Below are positions 1-6,985 of a stretch of 35,513 bases of DNA, one piece after another. The DNA is from Solirubrobacteraceae bacterium (lineage in GTDB: Bacteria; Actinomycetota; Thermoleophilia; Solirubrobacterales; Solirubrobacteraceae), in NCBI GenBank assembly GCA_030725785.1, contig JANRFB010000032.1, positions 62,524 through 98,036 of the forward strand, read 5' to 3'. The position numbers and the translations under genes are program-made. The number at the start of each line of letters is the position of its first letter. Within the stretch, counting starts at the first letter, position 1. Below the pieces are notes generated by a model, which searched no databases, was not told the origin of the DNA, and saw only the letters and a program-made list of their open reading frames with translations.

Positions 1-191
1 GGCAGCCCCAGCAGCGCCGCACCGACCAGCCCCGGCAGCATTGAGTGGGCCAGCGACTCGGCGCTGTAAGCGCGGCCCGCGAGCACGATCCAGCAGCCGA
101 GCGTGCCGGAGATCAGGCCGAGCAGCACAAGTTCAGCGAGGCTGCGCGCGACGATCGGTTCGCGCAGCGGCTCAAGCAGCCACTCGATCAT
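1..191 (-). CDS. ABC-3 family metal permease, cut by window edge
   Basis: Only the first 63 codons are in the window; the gene continues past base 1. The visible protein begins MIEWLLEPLREPIV and then runs into a hydrophobic segment (LVLLGLISGTLGCWIVL) followed by RAYSAESLAHSMLPG. This is the usual opening of ABC-3 family (ZnuB/TroC-like) permeases, and it aligns by eye with the N-terminus of the permease half of the fusion protein upstream. The start ATG (191-189) overlaps the ATPase stop as ATGA, so the two are probably translationally coupled. It would be the second membrane subunit of the importer, perhaps pairing with the fused permease as a heterodimer. Metal specificity cannot be read from this fragment. 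Confidence 0.85.
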   Translation of the reverse strand, partial: MIEWLLEPLREPIVARSLAELVLLGLISGTLGCWIVLAGRAYSAESLAHSMLPGLVGAALLGL

Positions 192-976
192 CGATCGGCC
201 TCGAAATGGTCATGGTGGTGGGGCGGCGTGATTGCCAGCGACTCGTCACCGGGGAGCGGAACCAGCGAGGAACCGTAGGTCCGCTCGATCACTTCGCGCG
301 TCAGCACCTGCGCCGGGTCGCCGAAGGCGATTTGAACGCGGTTGCAGCAGAGCACCAGATCCCAGCTTCGCGCCTGCTCGATGTCATGCGTCGCCATCAG
401 CAGCCCGCGGCCTTCGGCGGCGAGCTGATCGAAGAGTGCCGCCAGCAATTCGGCGCTGGGAGCGTCGATTCCAGCGAACGGCTCATCGAGCAGCAGCAGC
501 GGCGAATCCTGCACCAGCGCGCGCGCCACCAGGACGCGTTGGCGCTGCCCGCCGGAGAGCTCGCCGAAGGTCGTGTTGGTCTCGTCTTCGAGCCCGACGC
601 GGCGAAGTGATTCGCGCGCCAGCGCGCGGTCGGCGCGCGACGGGCGCCGCCACCACGGCAGCCGCGAGACTGAGCCCATCAGCGCAACGTCGAGCGCGCT
701 GACCGGGTAATCGAGCCGCGAGCGCTCACTCTGCGGCACCAGCGCCGGATGTCCCACACCGAGCTCCAGTTCACCCGAAGATGGCGCCAGCTCACCGGTG
801 ATCGCGCGAAAGAGCGTTGATTTTCCGCCACCGTTGGGGCCCAGCAGCGCTACGCGCTGCCCGGCCTCTACGGCGAAGGTGATGCTGCTGATCGCAGGGA
901 CAGACGCTCCCGGATACCGAGCCGCCAGCCGGTTGCTGCGAACCAGCGGCTCGCCGCTCAGGACTCGATCGTGCAT
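188..976 (-). CDS. znuC: ABC transporter ATPase, zinc/manganese importer type
   Basis: This 262-residue ATPase would power the metal importer encoded on both sides of it. It has a complete set of ABC motifs: Walker A GPNGGGKST (46-54), Q-loop PQ (81-82), signature LSGGQ (140-144), Walker B LLLLDEP (160-166) and the switch His in ATHD (about 197). The C-terminus is histidine rich (PPHHHDHFEADR), which may bind metal, though this is inference. The start ATG lies 16 bases upstream of the end of the fusion gene, after a purine run AAGGAGAG, and the stop overlaps the next permease as ATGA, so all three genes form one operon. Zinc is favoured over manganese because of the Zur-like box ahead of the operon. 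Confidence in the family is high, in the substrate moderate. Confidence 0.9.
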   Translation of the reverse strand: MHDRVLSGEPLVRSNRLAARYPGASVPAISSITFAVEAGQRVALLGPNGGGKSTLFRAITGELAPSSGELELGVGHPALVPQSERSRLDYPVSALDVALMGSVSRLPWWRRPSRADRALARESLRRVGLEDETNTTFGELSGGQRQRVLVARALVQDSPLLLLDEPFAGIDAPSAELLAALFDQLAAEGRGLLMATHDIEQARSWDLVLCCNRVQIAFGDPAQVLTREVIERTYGSSLVPLPGDESLAITPPHHHDHFEADR

Positions 977-2718
977 CTCTCCTTACCCCCGGTCATCCCC
1001 GCGACCATCGCTTTGGCATTGGCAGCTTCGGCGCCGAGCACGGTTCCCTCTGGCGAGTCGGCAGCGCCGAGCGTATCGCCATAGAGCGTGTAGTCAGATG
1101 AAGCGCCGGTGTCGCTGGCAATTCGCTCGGCAAGAGCCGGGTTCAGCGAACTCTCAGGGAAGATCGCCTTCACCTTCTCCTCGCGGATCAGCTTCTCAAG
1201 CGCCGCGACCTCACCGGCAGATGCCTGCCCTTGCGTAGAAGTTGAGGGGAATACGGCGCCCTTCGAGGTAACTCCGTAGCGCTCGGTGAAGTAGACGAAA
1301 GCGTCGTGGTCGGTGACGATCAGCCGCTCGTTTGCCGGCACCTTGTTCAGGCAGGCACGAATCTGTTCGTCAACCTTCTTGATCTTGGCGCGGTATGCAT
1401 CGGCGTTGGCCGTGATCTGATCTTTCGCCGCCGGATCGGCCGCAATCAGCGCCGTCTCCACCTCGGTTGTCGCCGCTTCGAGGTTGGTGAGGTCGTGCCA
1501 CCAGTGTGGGTCGGTCTCACCGTGCTCCTCGCCTTCCTTCTCATCGGCGTGCGCTTCGCCTTCCCCGGTTGCGTGGCTGACAGGCAGCCCGCTACTGAGA
1601 TCAACAACTTCAGCCTCCGAACCTGATTCCTTGACGAGCTTTGTCGACCATGCGTCAAGCCCGAGCCCGCTGGCAAAGACGATCTTCGAAGCGGCGACTG
1701 CACCGACGTCATTTGGGCGCGGCTCATAGTCGTGGGCTTCGGAGTTGGGCGTCAGGATCTGCTTAACGGTCACTGCGTCGCCGCCAACTTCGCGAACGAG
1801 GTCACCGACCTGAGTTGTTGTCGCAGCGACGGTGATCTTGGAGCTGGAAGCTTCGCCACCGTCGTCACTGCCGCAGCCGGCGACAGCCAGCGCGCTCAGG
1901 CCGAGCAGCGTTAGCGCCAGCGGAGCCAGCCGCGGGCGGCGTTGATGGATCAATACGGCGACTGCGACGAGCGCGAAGACGATCCCCGCGAGCACGGCGA
2001 TCGCCGCCCCTGGAGGCACGTTCAATTGGTAAGCGAGGATCATTCCGATCACGCCCTCTGCCGCGGCCAGCGCAGCGGTTGTTAGCTGCCAAGCCGGCAG
2101 CCGTTTGATGATCAGCCGCGTTGTCGCGGCCGGTACTACAAGGATTGCCGTCGCCAGCAGAGCGCCGACAGCGGCAAGCGCGGCAACGGCGGCCAGCGCG
2201 ATCAGCGCGATCAGCAGCGAGTCGCTGTTGCCATTGCGATCGGTGAAACCTGCCGCCAACCAGCGTGGGCCCAAGATCGCCGTCGCGGCTGCAGCGGCGA
2301 GGGCAGCGACTGCGGCGAGAACCAGCTCCGGCGTGCCGATCGCCAGCAGACTGCCGAAGAGCAGCCGATCAACGCTCCCCTGCGATCCAAAAACGTCACT
2401 GGCGAGAATCACTCCGAGCGCCAGCGCGCCAGCAAGCACAATCGCCGTTGCGCTGTCGCCGCCGACCGAACGCCGGCGCAGCAGCAGCGCGATCAAGGCC
2501 GCCATCACGAGCGCCGCACCAAACGCTCCAAAGATTGCCGAGAAACCAAGCCCATCGGCGAGCACAAGTCCGGGGACGGCGGCGGTGCCAACGGCGTGGG
2601 CGTAAAAGGCCAGCCCACGAAGCACGATCCAGACGCCAAGCAGTCCGGAAACCGATGCGAGCAGCAGAATCTCAACGATTCCACGCTGAAAGAATGGCAG
2701 CGCAAACGGGTCGAACAT
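958..2718 (-). CDS. Fused ABC-3 metal permease and ZnuA-like binding protein
   Basis: A single 586-residue frame joins two normally separate importer subunits. Residues 1-258 are an ABC-3 permease with about eight hydrophobic helices. Residues 263-281 (LAPLALTLLGLSALAVAG) then Cys282 look like a lipoprotein signal with lipobox, followed by a cluster A-I metal-binding protein. Likely metal ligands are His329 (SEAHDYEP), His405 (DPHWWHD), His471 (TDHDAF) and an acidic residue near 522 or 548. Residues 382-408 form the His/Glu-rich loop typical of zinc binders. There is no stop or frameshift between the halves. One in-frame TTG at residue 256 (bases 1953-1951) could start a free lipoprotein, but no Shine-Dalgarno sequence precedes it. 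The ATPase and second permease follow. The ATG at 2718 has no clear ribosome site, so a leaderless or short-leader message is possible. Confidence 0.88.
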   Translation of the reverse strand: MFDPFALPFFQRGIVEILLLASVSGLLGVWIVLRGLAFYAHAVGTAAVPGLVLADGLGFSAIFGAFGAALVMAALIALLLRRRSVGGDSATAIVLAGALALGVILASDVFGSQGSVDRLLFGSLLAIGTPELVLAAVAALAAAAATAILGPRWLAAGFTDRNGNSDSLLIALIALAAVAALAAVGALLATAILVVPAATTRLIIKRLPAWQLTTAALAAAEGVIGMILAYQLNVPPGAAIAVLAGIVFALVAVAVLIHQRRPRLAPLALTLLGLSALAVAGCGSDDGGEASSSKITVAATTTQVGDLVREVGGDAVTVKQILTPNSEAHDYEPRPNDVGAVAASKIVFASGLGLDAWSTKLVKESGSEAEVVDLSSGLPVSHATGEGEAHADEKEGEEHGETDPHWWHDLTNLEAATTEVETALIAADPAAKDQITANADAYRAKIKKVDEQIRACLNKVPANERLIVTDHDAFVYFTERYGVTSKGAVFPSTSTQGQASAGEVAALEKLIREEKVKAIFPESSLNPALAERIASDTGASSDYTLYGDTLGAADSPEGTVLGAEAANAKAMVAGMTGGKERCTIES

Positions 2719-2730
2719 TGCTTGAGGTTA

Positions 2731-2746
2731 TCAAGAATGATTCTCA
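2731..2746. promoter_or_regulatory. Zur-like operator
   Basis: Read on the minus strand the site is TGAGAATCATTCTTGA, an imperfect palindrome close to the actinobacterial Zur consensus (TGAAAATCATTTTCA-like). It sits 12 bases ahead of the metal importer start and about 128 bases ahead of the preferred start of the divergent YibE/F gene. Binding of zinc-loaded Zur here would block importer transcription. The match is by eye. Other Fur-family proteins use similar sequences, so Zur is an inference supported by the zinc-type genes next to it. Confidence 0.65.
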
Positions 2747-2873
2747 CTAGCGTCTTCTCCCGAAGCGGATTTGGGCAGGACGGCTAAAAGCGACGGCGAA
2801 CTAGGGCGGGATGGCCACAAGGCAAAACCGGGCTGCCAGCGGCCATCCCGACCACGGGCAGGAGCATCGGCCA

Positions 2874-4040
2874 ATGCGCGCGCTGCTGGCTTCAACCGCT
2901 GGCCGCGTACTGACCGCAGTGGCGGCCGTCCTGCTGGTCGCAACCGTCGTCGCGATGGTCGCGATGTGGCCGTCGAAGGACAAGACCGAGCCGAGCCAAG
3001 CGCTCGGCGGAAAGACGGTGGCGGCTGAAGTGCAAAGCACCTCGCTCACGCCCTGCGGTCCGGCCGGCCAGCGCTGCCGCGAGCTGACGGCGACGATCAG
3101 TGAAGGCCCGGATAAAGGCGATATCGCTGTACTGACGCTTGGGCCCGAGGAGGCAACGCAGTCGGTCGATCCCGGCGCGACGATCCGCGTCTCGACGGAC
3201 TCAAGTGCGCCGACCGGCGCAGCCAAGTATGGCTTCGTTGACGTTGACCGCCGCACGCCACTGATCCTGCTCGTGATCGCCTTCGCGATCATCGGCGTCG
3301 TTGTCGCGCGCCGCCAAGGTTTCTTCGCCGTGATCGGACTGCTCTGCAGCGTTGCCCTGATCACGACCTTTCTCGTACCCGCGATCCTCGCCGGAGAGCC
3401 ACCGGTCTTGGTCTCGGTCGTCGCCGGCATGGCGGTGATGTTCATCACGCTCGGGTTGACCTACGGACTAAGTGCGCAGAGCCTCGCCGCAGCGACGGGA
3501 ATCGGCATCTGCCTGCTGCTAGCAACGCTGCTGGGCAGCCTTGCTCTCGATGGCGCACAGCTCGACGGTCGTGGCGGTGAATATTTCCAGGTCCTCAGCC
3601 AAGCCAACGTTGCCGGCATATCGCTACAGGGAATCGTGCTGGCAGGAATGGTGATCGGCGCGCTCGGCGTGCTTACCGATACAGCCGTAACGCAGGCCTC
3701 GGCCGTGATGGCCGTCCGCCGCAGCAACCCAGCTCTGGGCGTTCGCGAGCTCTACCACGAAGGGTTCACGGTCGGCCGCGACCACCTTGCGGCGACGATC
3801 CACACGCTCGTGATGGCCTATGTCGGCACGCTGCTGCCATTGCTGCTGGTGCTCGAGGCGGCCGACGTTGGAATCAGCGATGCGCTTAACGGCCAGCTGC
3901 TCGCCGAGCCGCTGGTGGCGACGATCATCGGCTCGATCGCACTGATGGCAAGCGTGCCGCTGACTACGGCGCTGACTGCGGTTCTCGCCGTGCGCGTGCC
4001 GGTCGAAGCGCTCGCCGGCGGCCACGAGCACGCCCACTAG
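2874..4040 (+). CDS. YibE/F-family membrane protein
   Basis: A 388-residue multi-pass membrane protein of the YibE/F family, whose biochemical role is not established. A membrane helix at about 11-32 is followed by an extracytoplasmic segment (33-125) with two cysteines (61, 68). About seven further helices lie at roughly 128-144, 147-172, 178-196, 203-225, 247-272, 306-328 and 345-373. Conserved-looking stretches include GVLTDTAVTQASA and ELYHEGFTVGRDHLAATIHTL. The protein ends GGHEHAH, a possible metal-binding tail. I chose the ATG at 2874 because AGGAG (2860-2864) lies nine bases before it. An in-frame ATG at 2811 would add 21 residues containing HPDHGQEH. It diverges from the zinc-type importer and may share its operator, so a role linked to metals is possible but unproven. 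Confidence 0.8.
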   Translation: MRALLASTAGRVLTAVAAVLLVATVVAMVAMWPSKDKTEPSQALGGKTVAAEVQSTSLTPCGPAGQRCRELTATISEGPDKGDIAVLTLGPEEATQSVDPGATIRVSTDSSAPTGAAKYGFVDVDRRTPLILLVIAFAIIGVVVARRQGFFAVIGLLCSVALITTFLVPAILAGEPPVLVSVVAGMAVMFITLGLTYGLSAQSLAAATGIGICLLLATLLGSLALDGAQLDGRGGEYFQVLSQANVAGISLQGIVLAGMVIGALGVLTDTAVTQASAVMAVRRSNPALGVRELYHEGFTVGRDHLAATIHTLVMAYVGTLLPLLLVLEAADVGISDALNGQLLAEPLVATIIGSIALMASVPLTTALTAVLAVRVPVEALAGGHEHAH

Positions 4041-4079
4041 CCTCCGCGCCCAGCGGCCTGCTGCTGCTTTACTTGAGGT

Positions 4080-4262
4080 GTGTGCGTTCAATGCATGATC
4101 GGAGCAGCAAGCGCAGGCGCCGCGGCGACGGGCATTCGTTCGGTTGCGGCCGTAAAGCTCAGTCGCTTCATGACGCCGCTCCGGATGCGCTTGATGACCG
4201 GTTCGCTGATCGCCACCGCGCTGATCCTCGCCTCAACCGCGCTTAGCGGTAGCAGCGCTTAA
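4080..4262 (+). CDS. Small membrane protein with N-terminal CxxC
   Basis: A 60-residue protein beginning MCVQCMIGAASAG, with two cysteines at positions 2 and 5 and one hydrophobic segment (about 39-55, LMTGSLIATALILASTA). I do not recognise a named family. The GTG start at 4080 follows GAGG almost directly, which is closer than ideal. The in-frame ATG at 4095 would remove the CxxC pair. It sits 39 bases after the YibE/F gene on the same strand and could be cotranscribed. The CxxC might bind metal or be redox active, but nothing in the sequence proves this. Confidence 0.5.
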   Translation: MCVQCMIGAASAGAAATGIRSVAAVKLSRFMTPLRMRLMTGSLIATALILASTALSGSSA

Positions 4263-4350
4263 TCGCCGGGCGCAGCACCTATGCTCTGGCCGTCCGACAA
4301 GCTGGACGCGTCGCGAGAGCACGCGGCCGATCTAAGGAGCTCTGGAGCCA

Positions 4351-4698
4351 ATTAGCAAGCTGCGAAAAGAAAATGGCAGCCTCCGCATTGAACTGACCGG
4401 CTTCGAGTCGCTGGTATCGCTGCGCCGATCATTCTCGATCCCGATCAGCGAAGTCGTGAAGGTGGAGCTACTCGAGGATGGGATGAAGGCGACGCACGGG
4501 CTCAGGGCTCCAGGCCTCGGGCTACCAGGCCTGCGCAAAGTTGGCACTTGGCGCGGCAGCGACGGCCGAAGCTTTGTGTCGGTGGACCGCAATCAGCCGG
4601 CCGTTCGAGTCAGCTTGTCACCAGACGCGGAGTGGGCCGCCGTAATAATTGGCTCGGCCGACGCCGCCGCGGTCGCCCGCTCGATCGAAGCCGGTTAG
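4351..4698 (+). CDS. PH-like domain protein, probable ATT start
   Basis: About 115 residues resembling a small actinobacterial PH-like family: a strand-rich opening (SLRIELTGFESLVSLRRSF, IPISEVVKVEL), then HGLRAPGLGLPGLRKVGTW, GRSFVSVDRN, and a C-terminal helix after IIGSADAAAVARSIEAG. The first in-frame ATG/GTG/TTG codon is GTG 4456, which would cut away the first three strands. In-frame coding extends back to the stop at 4333-4335. Within that stretch only CTG 4342, ATT 4351 and CTG 4360 could initiate. ATT 4351 lies eleven bases after AAGGAG (4334-4339), with a second GGAG at 4344-4347, so I chose it. Function is unknown; PH-like folds usually bind lipids or peptides. A sequencing error turning ATG into ATT is the main alternative. 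Confidence 0.6.
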   Translation: MSKLRKENGSLRIELTGFESLVSLRRSFSIPISEVVKVELLEDGMKATHGLRAPGLGLPGLRKVGTWRGSDGRSFVSVDRNQPAVRVSLSPDAEWAAVIIGSADAAAVARSIEAG

Positions 4699-4707
4699 AG
4701 AACTCTG

Positions 4708-5067
4708 CTAAGCCGTCGGGGCAGTAAGGACTGAATCCGAACTGGCGGCGGGTTCGTTGCAGTCGAGCCAGCGCTCACCGAAGCAGCGCATGTCCTCGAT
4801 CATCGGCAGCAGCGCGCGACCCTTATCGGTCAGCGCGTACTCCACCCGCGGCGGAAGCTCAGGAAGCTGCTGGCGCTCAACGATTCCCTCCTGCTCAAGC
4901 TCGCGCAGGCGAAGAGAAAGTGTGCGCGGGCTAATCCCCGTCAGCGACCGCTCCAGCTCACAGAAGCGCGAGCGACCTTCGTCGAGCTCACGCACGACAA
5001 GCAGCGTCCACTTGGCGCAGACGATGTCAGCGGTCCTACAGACAGGGCATTCGGGATCAACAGCCAC
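4708..5067 (-). CDS. HxlR-family winged-helix transcriptional regulator
   Basis: A 119-residue HxlR-type DNA-binding protein. The family opening is clear (CPVCRTADIVCAKWTLLVVREL), followed by the recognition region GISPRTLSLRLRELEQEG and the wing VEYALTDKGRALLPMIEDM. Cysteines at 7, 10 and 17 could act as a redox or electrophile switch, as known for some family members, but that is inference. The start is GTG 5067. A -10-like TAAAGT on the minus strand ends about six bases before it, so the message may be leaderless. A palindrome overlaps this -10, suggesting autoregulation. Convergent to the PH-like gene; targets are not evident. Confidence 0.9.
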   Translation of the reverse strand: MAVDPECPVCRTADIVCAKWTLLVVRELDEGRSRFCELERSLTGISPRTLSLRLRELEQEGIVERQQLPELPPRVEYALTDKGRALLPMIEDMRCFGERWLDCNEPAASSDSVLTAPTA

Positions 5068-5072
5068 CCAAC

Positions 5073-5086
5073 CACTTTACCAAGTG
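5073..5086. promoter_or_regulatory. Palindromic candidate HxlR operator over its own -10
   Basis: The sequence CACTT-TACC-AAGTG is a perfect 5-bp inverted repeat with a 4-base centre, followed at once by a further AAGTG (5087-5091). On the minus strand it contains TAAAGT, a possible -10 element six bases before the HxlR GTG start. HxlR regulators commonly bind short AAGT/ACTT palindromes at their own promoters, which supports autoregulation. The arms are short, so chance occurrence is possible. Confidence 0.45.
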
Positions 5087-5119
5087 AAGTGACGCCGCTG
5101 TGGCGTTTGCCTTGCGCGC

Positions 5120-6217
5120 TCAGGCTACGTCGCGGAGCTTCTGTGCTTCGGCAAGCGACTGCAGCTTCTTCAGCGACTGGTTTTCGATCTGGCGGATCCG
5201 CTCGCGCGTGACGTTGAAGGTACGACCAACCTCATCAAGCGTGCGTGGGTGCTCGCCGCCGAGCCCGTAGCGGAGCTCAAGCACGCGGCGCTCGCGGTAG
5301 GAGAGATTCTCAAGCGCTTCGCGCAGCGCTTCCTTGGTCAGAACCTCTGCGGCGCGCTCGTAAGGAGACTCGGCCCGCTCGTCGGCGATGAACTGGCCGA
5401 ACTCGGACTCTTCTTCGTCACCGACCGGCTTCTCAAGCGAAACAGGCGCCTGCGCTGAGCGTTTGATCTGGTCAACCTCTTCAGGATCAATGCCAGTCAC
5501 TGCGGCGATCTCTTCCGGCGTCGGTTCGCGGCCCAGCTCGGTGACGAGCTTGCGCTCGGCGCGGCCAATCTTGTTGAGCTTCTCAACGACGTGAACGGGG
5601 ATGCGGATTGTGCGCGCCTTGTCGGCCAGGGCGCGCGCGATTGCCTGGCGGATCCACCAGGTCGCGTAGGTCGAAAACTTAAAGCCCTTGCGGTAGTCGA
5701 ACTTCTCGGCCGCGCGGACAAGGCCAAGCGTTCCCTCTTGAATCAGGTCAAGGAATGGCAGCCCTTGGTTGCGGTAATTCTTGGCGATCGAAACGACGAG
5801 CCGAAGGTTCGACTCAACCATCTTGTGCTTAGCATTGAGGTCGCCGCGTTCAATTTTCTTCGCAAGATCGACCTCTTCTTGCGCGGTCAAGAGACGGACC
5901 TTGCCGATGTCTTTCAGGAAGAGCTGCAGCGAATCGGTCGTCATGTCCGGACGCAGGTCGATTGCGGCCTTGGCGCGGCGGCGGGTGCGCTTGTCGGGGG
6001 CGCGCTCGACCTGAGCGGTCGGCGCCGCAGGATCGTCGTCGATCAGTTCGATCTCCTGGCTTTCGATCCAGCCCTTCAGCTCCTCGCGGTCTGAATCATC
6101 AAGGTCAAGCTCGGCGGTGGCGCTGGCGATGTCGGCGTGCGATAGCACTCCAGTCTGCGCGCCGCGAGCTACAAGCGTCTTGATCTCGTCCAGTTCCTGA
6201 AATTCAGTGACGGTCAT
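5120..6217 (-). CDS. sigA: Primary-type sigma-70 factor, RpoD/SigA
   Basis: A 365-residue sigma factor that directs RNA polymerase to housekeeping promoters. Residues 1-60 resemble region 1.1 (acidic, helical). Region 1.2 spans about 92-125 ([17 protein letters not shown]). Region 2 runs about 128-198 with the -10 recognition helix ([17 protein letters not shown]). Region 3 is about 203-275 ([12 protein letters not shown]). Region 4 is about 290-355 with the -35 helix-turn-helix ([20 protein letters not shown]). All regions are intact, and the strong match of regions 2 and 4 to RpoD favours the primary factor over a SigB-like one. The length is modest, with a short spacer between 1.1 and 1.2. 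The ATG at 6217 lacks a strong ribosome site. No neighbour is an obvious partner. Confidence 0.93.
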   Translation of the reverse strand: MTVTEFQELDEIKTLVARGAQTGVLSHADIASATAELDLDDSDREELKGWIESQEIELIDDDPAAPTAQVERAPDKRTRRRAKAAIDLRPDMTTDSLQLFLKDIGKVRLLTAQEEVDLAKKIERGDLNAKHKMVESNLRLVVSIAKNYRNQGLPFLDLIQEGTLGLVRAAEKFDYRKGFKFSTYATWWIRQAIARALADKARTIRIPVHVVEKLNKIGRAERKLVTELGREPTPEEIAAVTGIDPEEVDQIKRSAQAPVSLEKPVGDEEESEFGQFIADERAESPYERAAEVLTKEALREALENLSYRERRVLELRYGLGGEHPRTLDEVGRTFNVTRERIRQIENQSLKKLQSLAEAQKLRDVA

Positions 6218-6419
6218 GGCATCCGTTTCATGCTCGAAGGATCATCTACATCCGGCAACGCCGAACCCTGAAGACAGTAGAAGATCGACGCTGAGACTCC
6301 CCCCGGCGGCCGATCTAACGACTGTTCAGAACCACCAGAGTACCGCCGTCGGAGCAATCGCGGCGAAGATTTACACGCTAAATCCCGCATCTTTGTTTCC
6401 GGCGTGGCAGAATGAGGTG

Positions 6420-6767
6420 ATGTCGCCATCAGAGCCTCAGCATCCGACAAGTGAGAAGGACGTCCTGACGAACCTTCCGCGCAGCCGCCGCCAGCGTCCA
6501 AGCGTGCGCCGTGAGGCGGCGAGAATGTCACAGGCCAGCGCCGACGTTCGCTCCCAAGTGGAAGCCGCAAGTGTCGAGACCGAGGCCAGCTTGGTGCCTG
6601 AAGTTGAGCCGGTTGTGCCTCCGACGGCCGCGAAGCAGAAGCGCACCAGCTCGGTCCCCCGCGCCGGCTATGCAACACCCGATCAGGGGAAAAACTTTGG
6701 AAATGCCGACCCCGCAGGGCTGCTGACCGAGCTGACGCGAGCAGCGCTTCGCCTGCTGCCCGGCTAG
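6420..6767 (+). CDS. Small hydrophilic protein, probably conserved in the lineage
   Basis: A 115-residue protein without a named domain. It opens with an Arg-rich segment (NLPRSRRQRPSVRREAAR), has a low-complexity Val/Glu/Pro middle, then AGYATPDQGK, and ends in an amphipathic helix (LLTELTRAALRLLPG). From general knowledge, small proteins with this LPRSRxQRxS opening and a GYATP-like segment occur in related actinobacteria, but I cannot verify that here. The ATG at 6420 follows GAGG (6414-6417) closely; reading could begin earlier in the same frame, but the extra residues look non-coding. It diverges from sigA, with about 200 bases between holding the promoters. Function unknown. Confidence 0.6.
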   Translation: MSPSEPQHPTSEKDVLTNLPRSRRQRPSVRREAARMSQASADVRSQVEAASVETEASLVPEVEPVVPPTAAKQKRTSSVPRAGYATPDQGKNFGNADPAGLLTELTRAALRLLPG

Positions 6768-6827
6768 CAGAGCCCGTCAATACGGCGCCTCGTCTGCCCA
6801 GTGCAGCTTGCTGTACCCTTTTAGCCG

Positions 6828-6966
6828 TAATGCCGAACCGCCTTGCGCGCTGCGTGAGGCGGACGGGGGAACCACTGCGAGCAGCGACTCGCTGGGGCGA
6901 ATCGGACACTGTTTGTCTGTAGGGCCGCTCGTTTGGCCCGAGCCCGTCAGCTCACCTCGTAGGCCA
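6828..6966 (+). ncRNA. c-di-AMP riboswitch (ydaO-yuaA type)
   Basis: The stretch carries the conserved blocks of the ydaO-yuaA aptamer in order: GCCGAACCGCC (about 6832), GGCGGACGGGGGAACCA (about 6859), GGGGCGAATCGG (about 6894) and GCCCGAGCCCGTCAGCT followed by ACCTCGTAGGC (about 6936-6964). Members of this class bind cyclic di-AMP and in actinobacteria often precede cell-wall hydrolase genes. Here the aptamer ends about 20 bases before the RlpA-like gene. No intrinsic terminator is visible after it, so control by ribosome access or another route is more likely. The block match was made by eye but is extensive. Confidence 0.93.
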
Positions 6967-6985
6967 CCAACGAGACACGAACAAG

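Noticed and set aside
2105-2750. Long plus-strand open frames opposite the permease-binding protein gene
   Set aside because: High GC gives long antisense frames. Products are low-complexity Ala/Arg/Ser and the minus-strand protein has clear domains.
5092-5106. ACGCC-GCTGT-GGCGT hairpin between sigA and the HxlR gene as a terminator
   Set aside because: The stem is only five pairs and no U run follows on the sigA strand; evidence is too weak.
6207-6419. N-terminal extension of the small protein at 6420
   Set aside because: The extension overlaps the sigA start and promoter region and reads as non-coding; GAGG lies close before ATG 6420.
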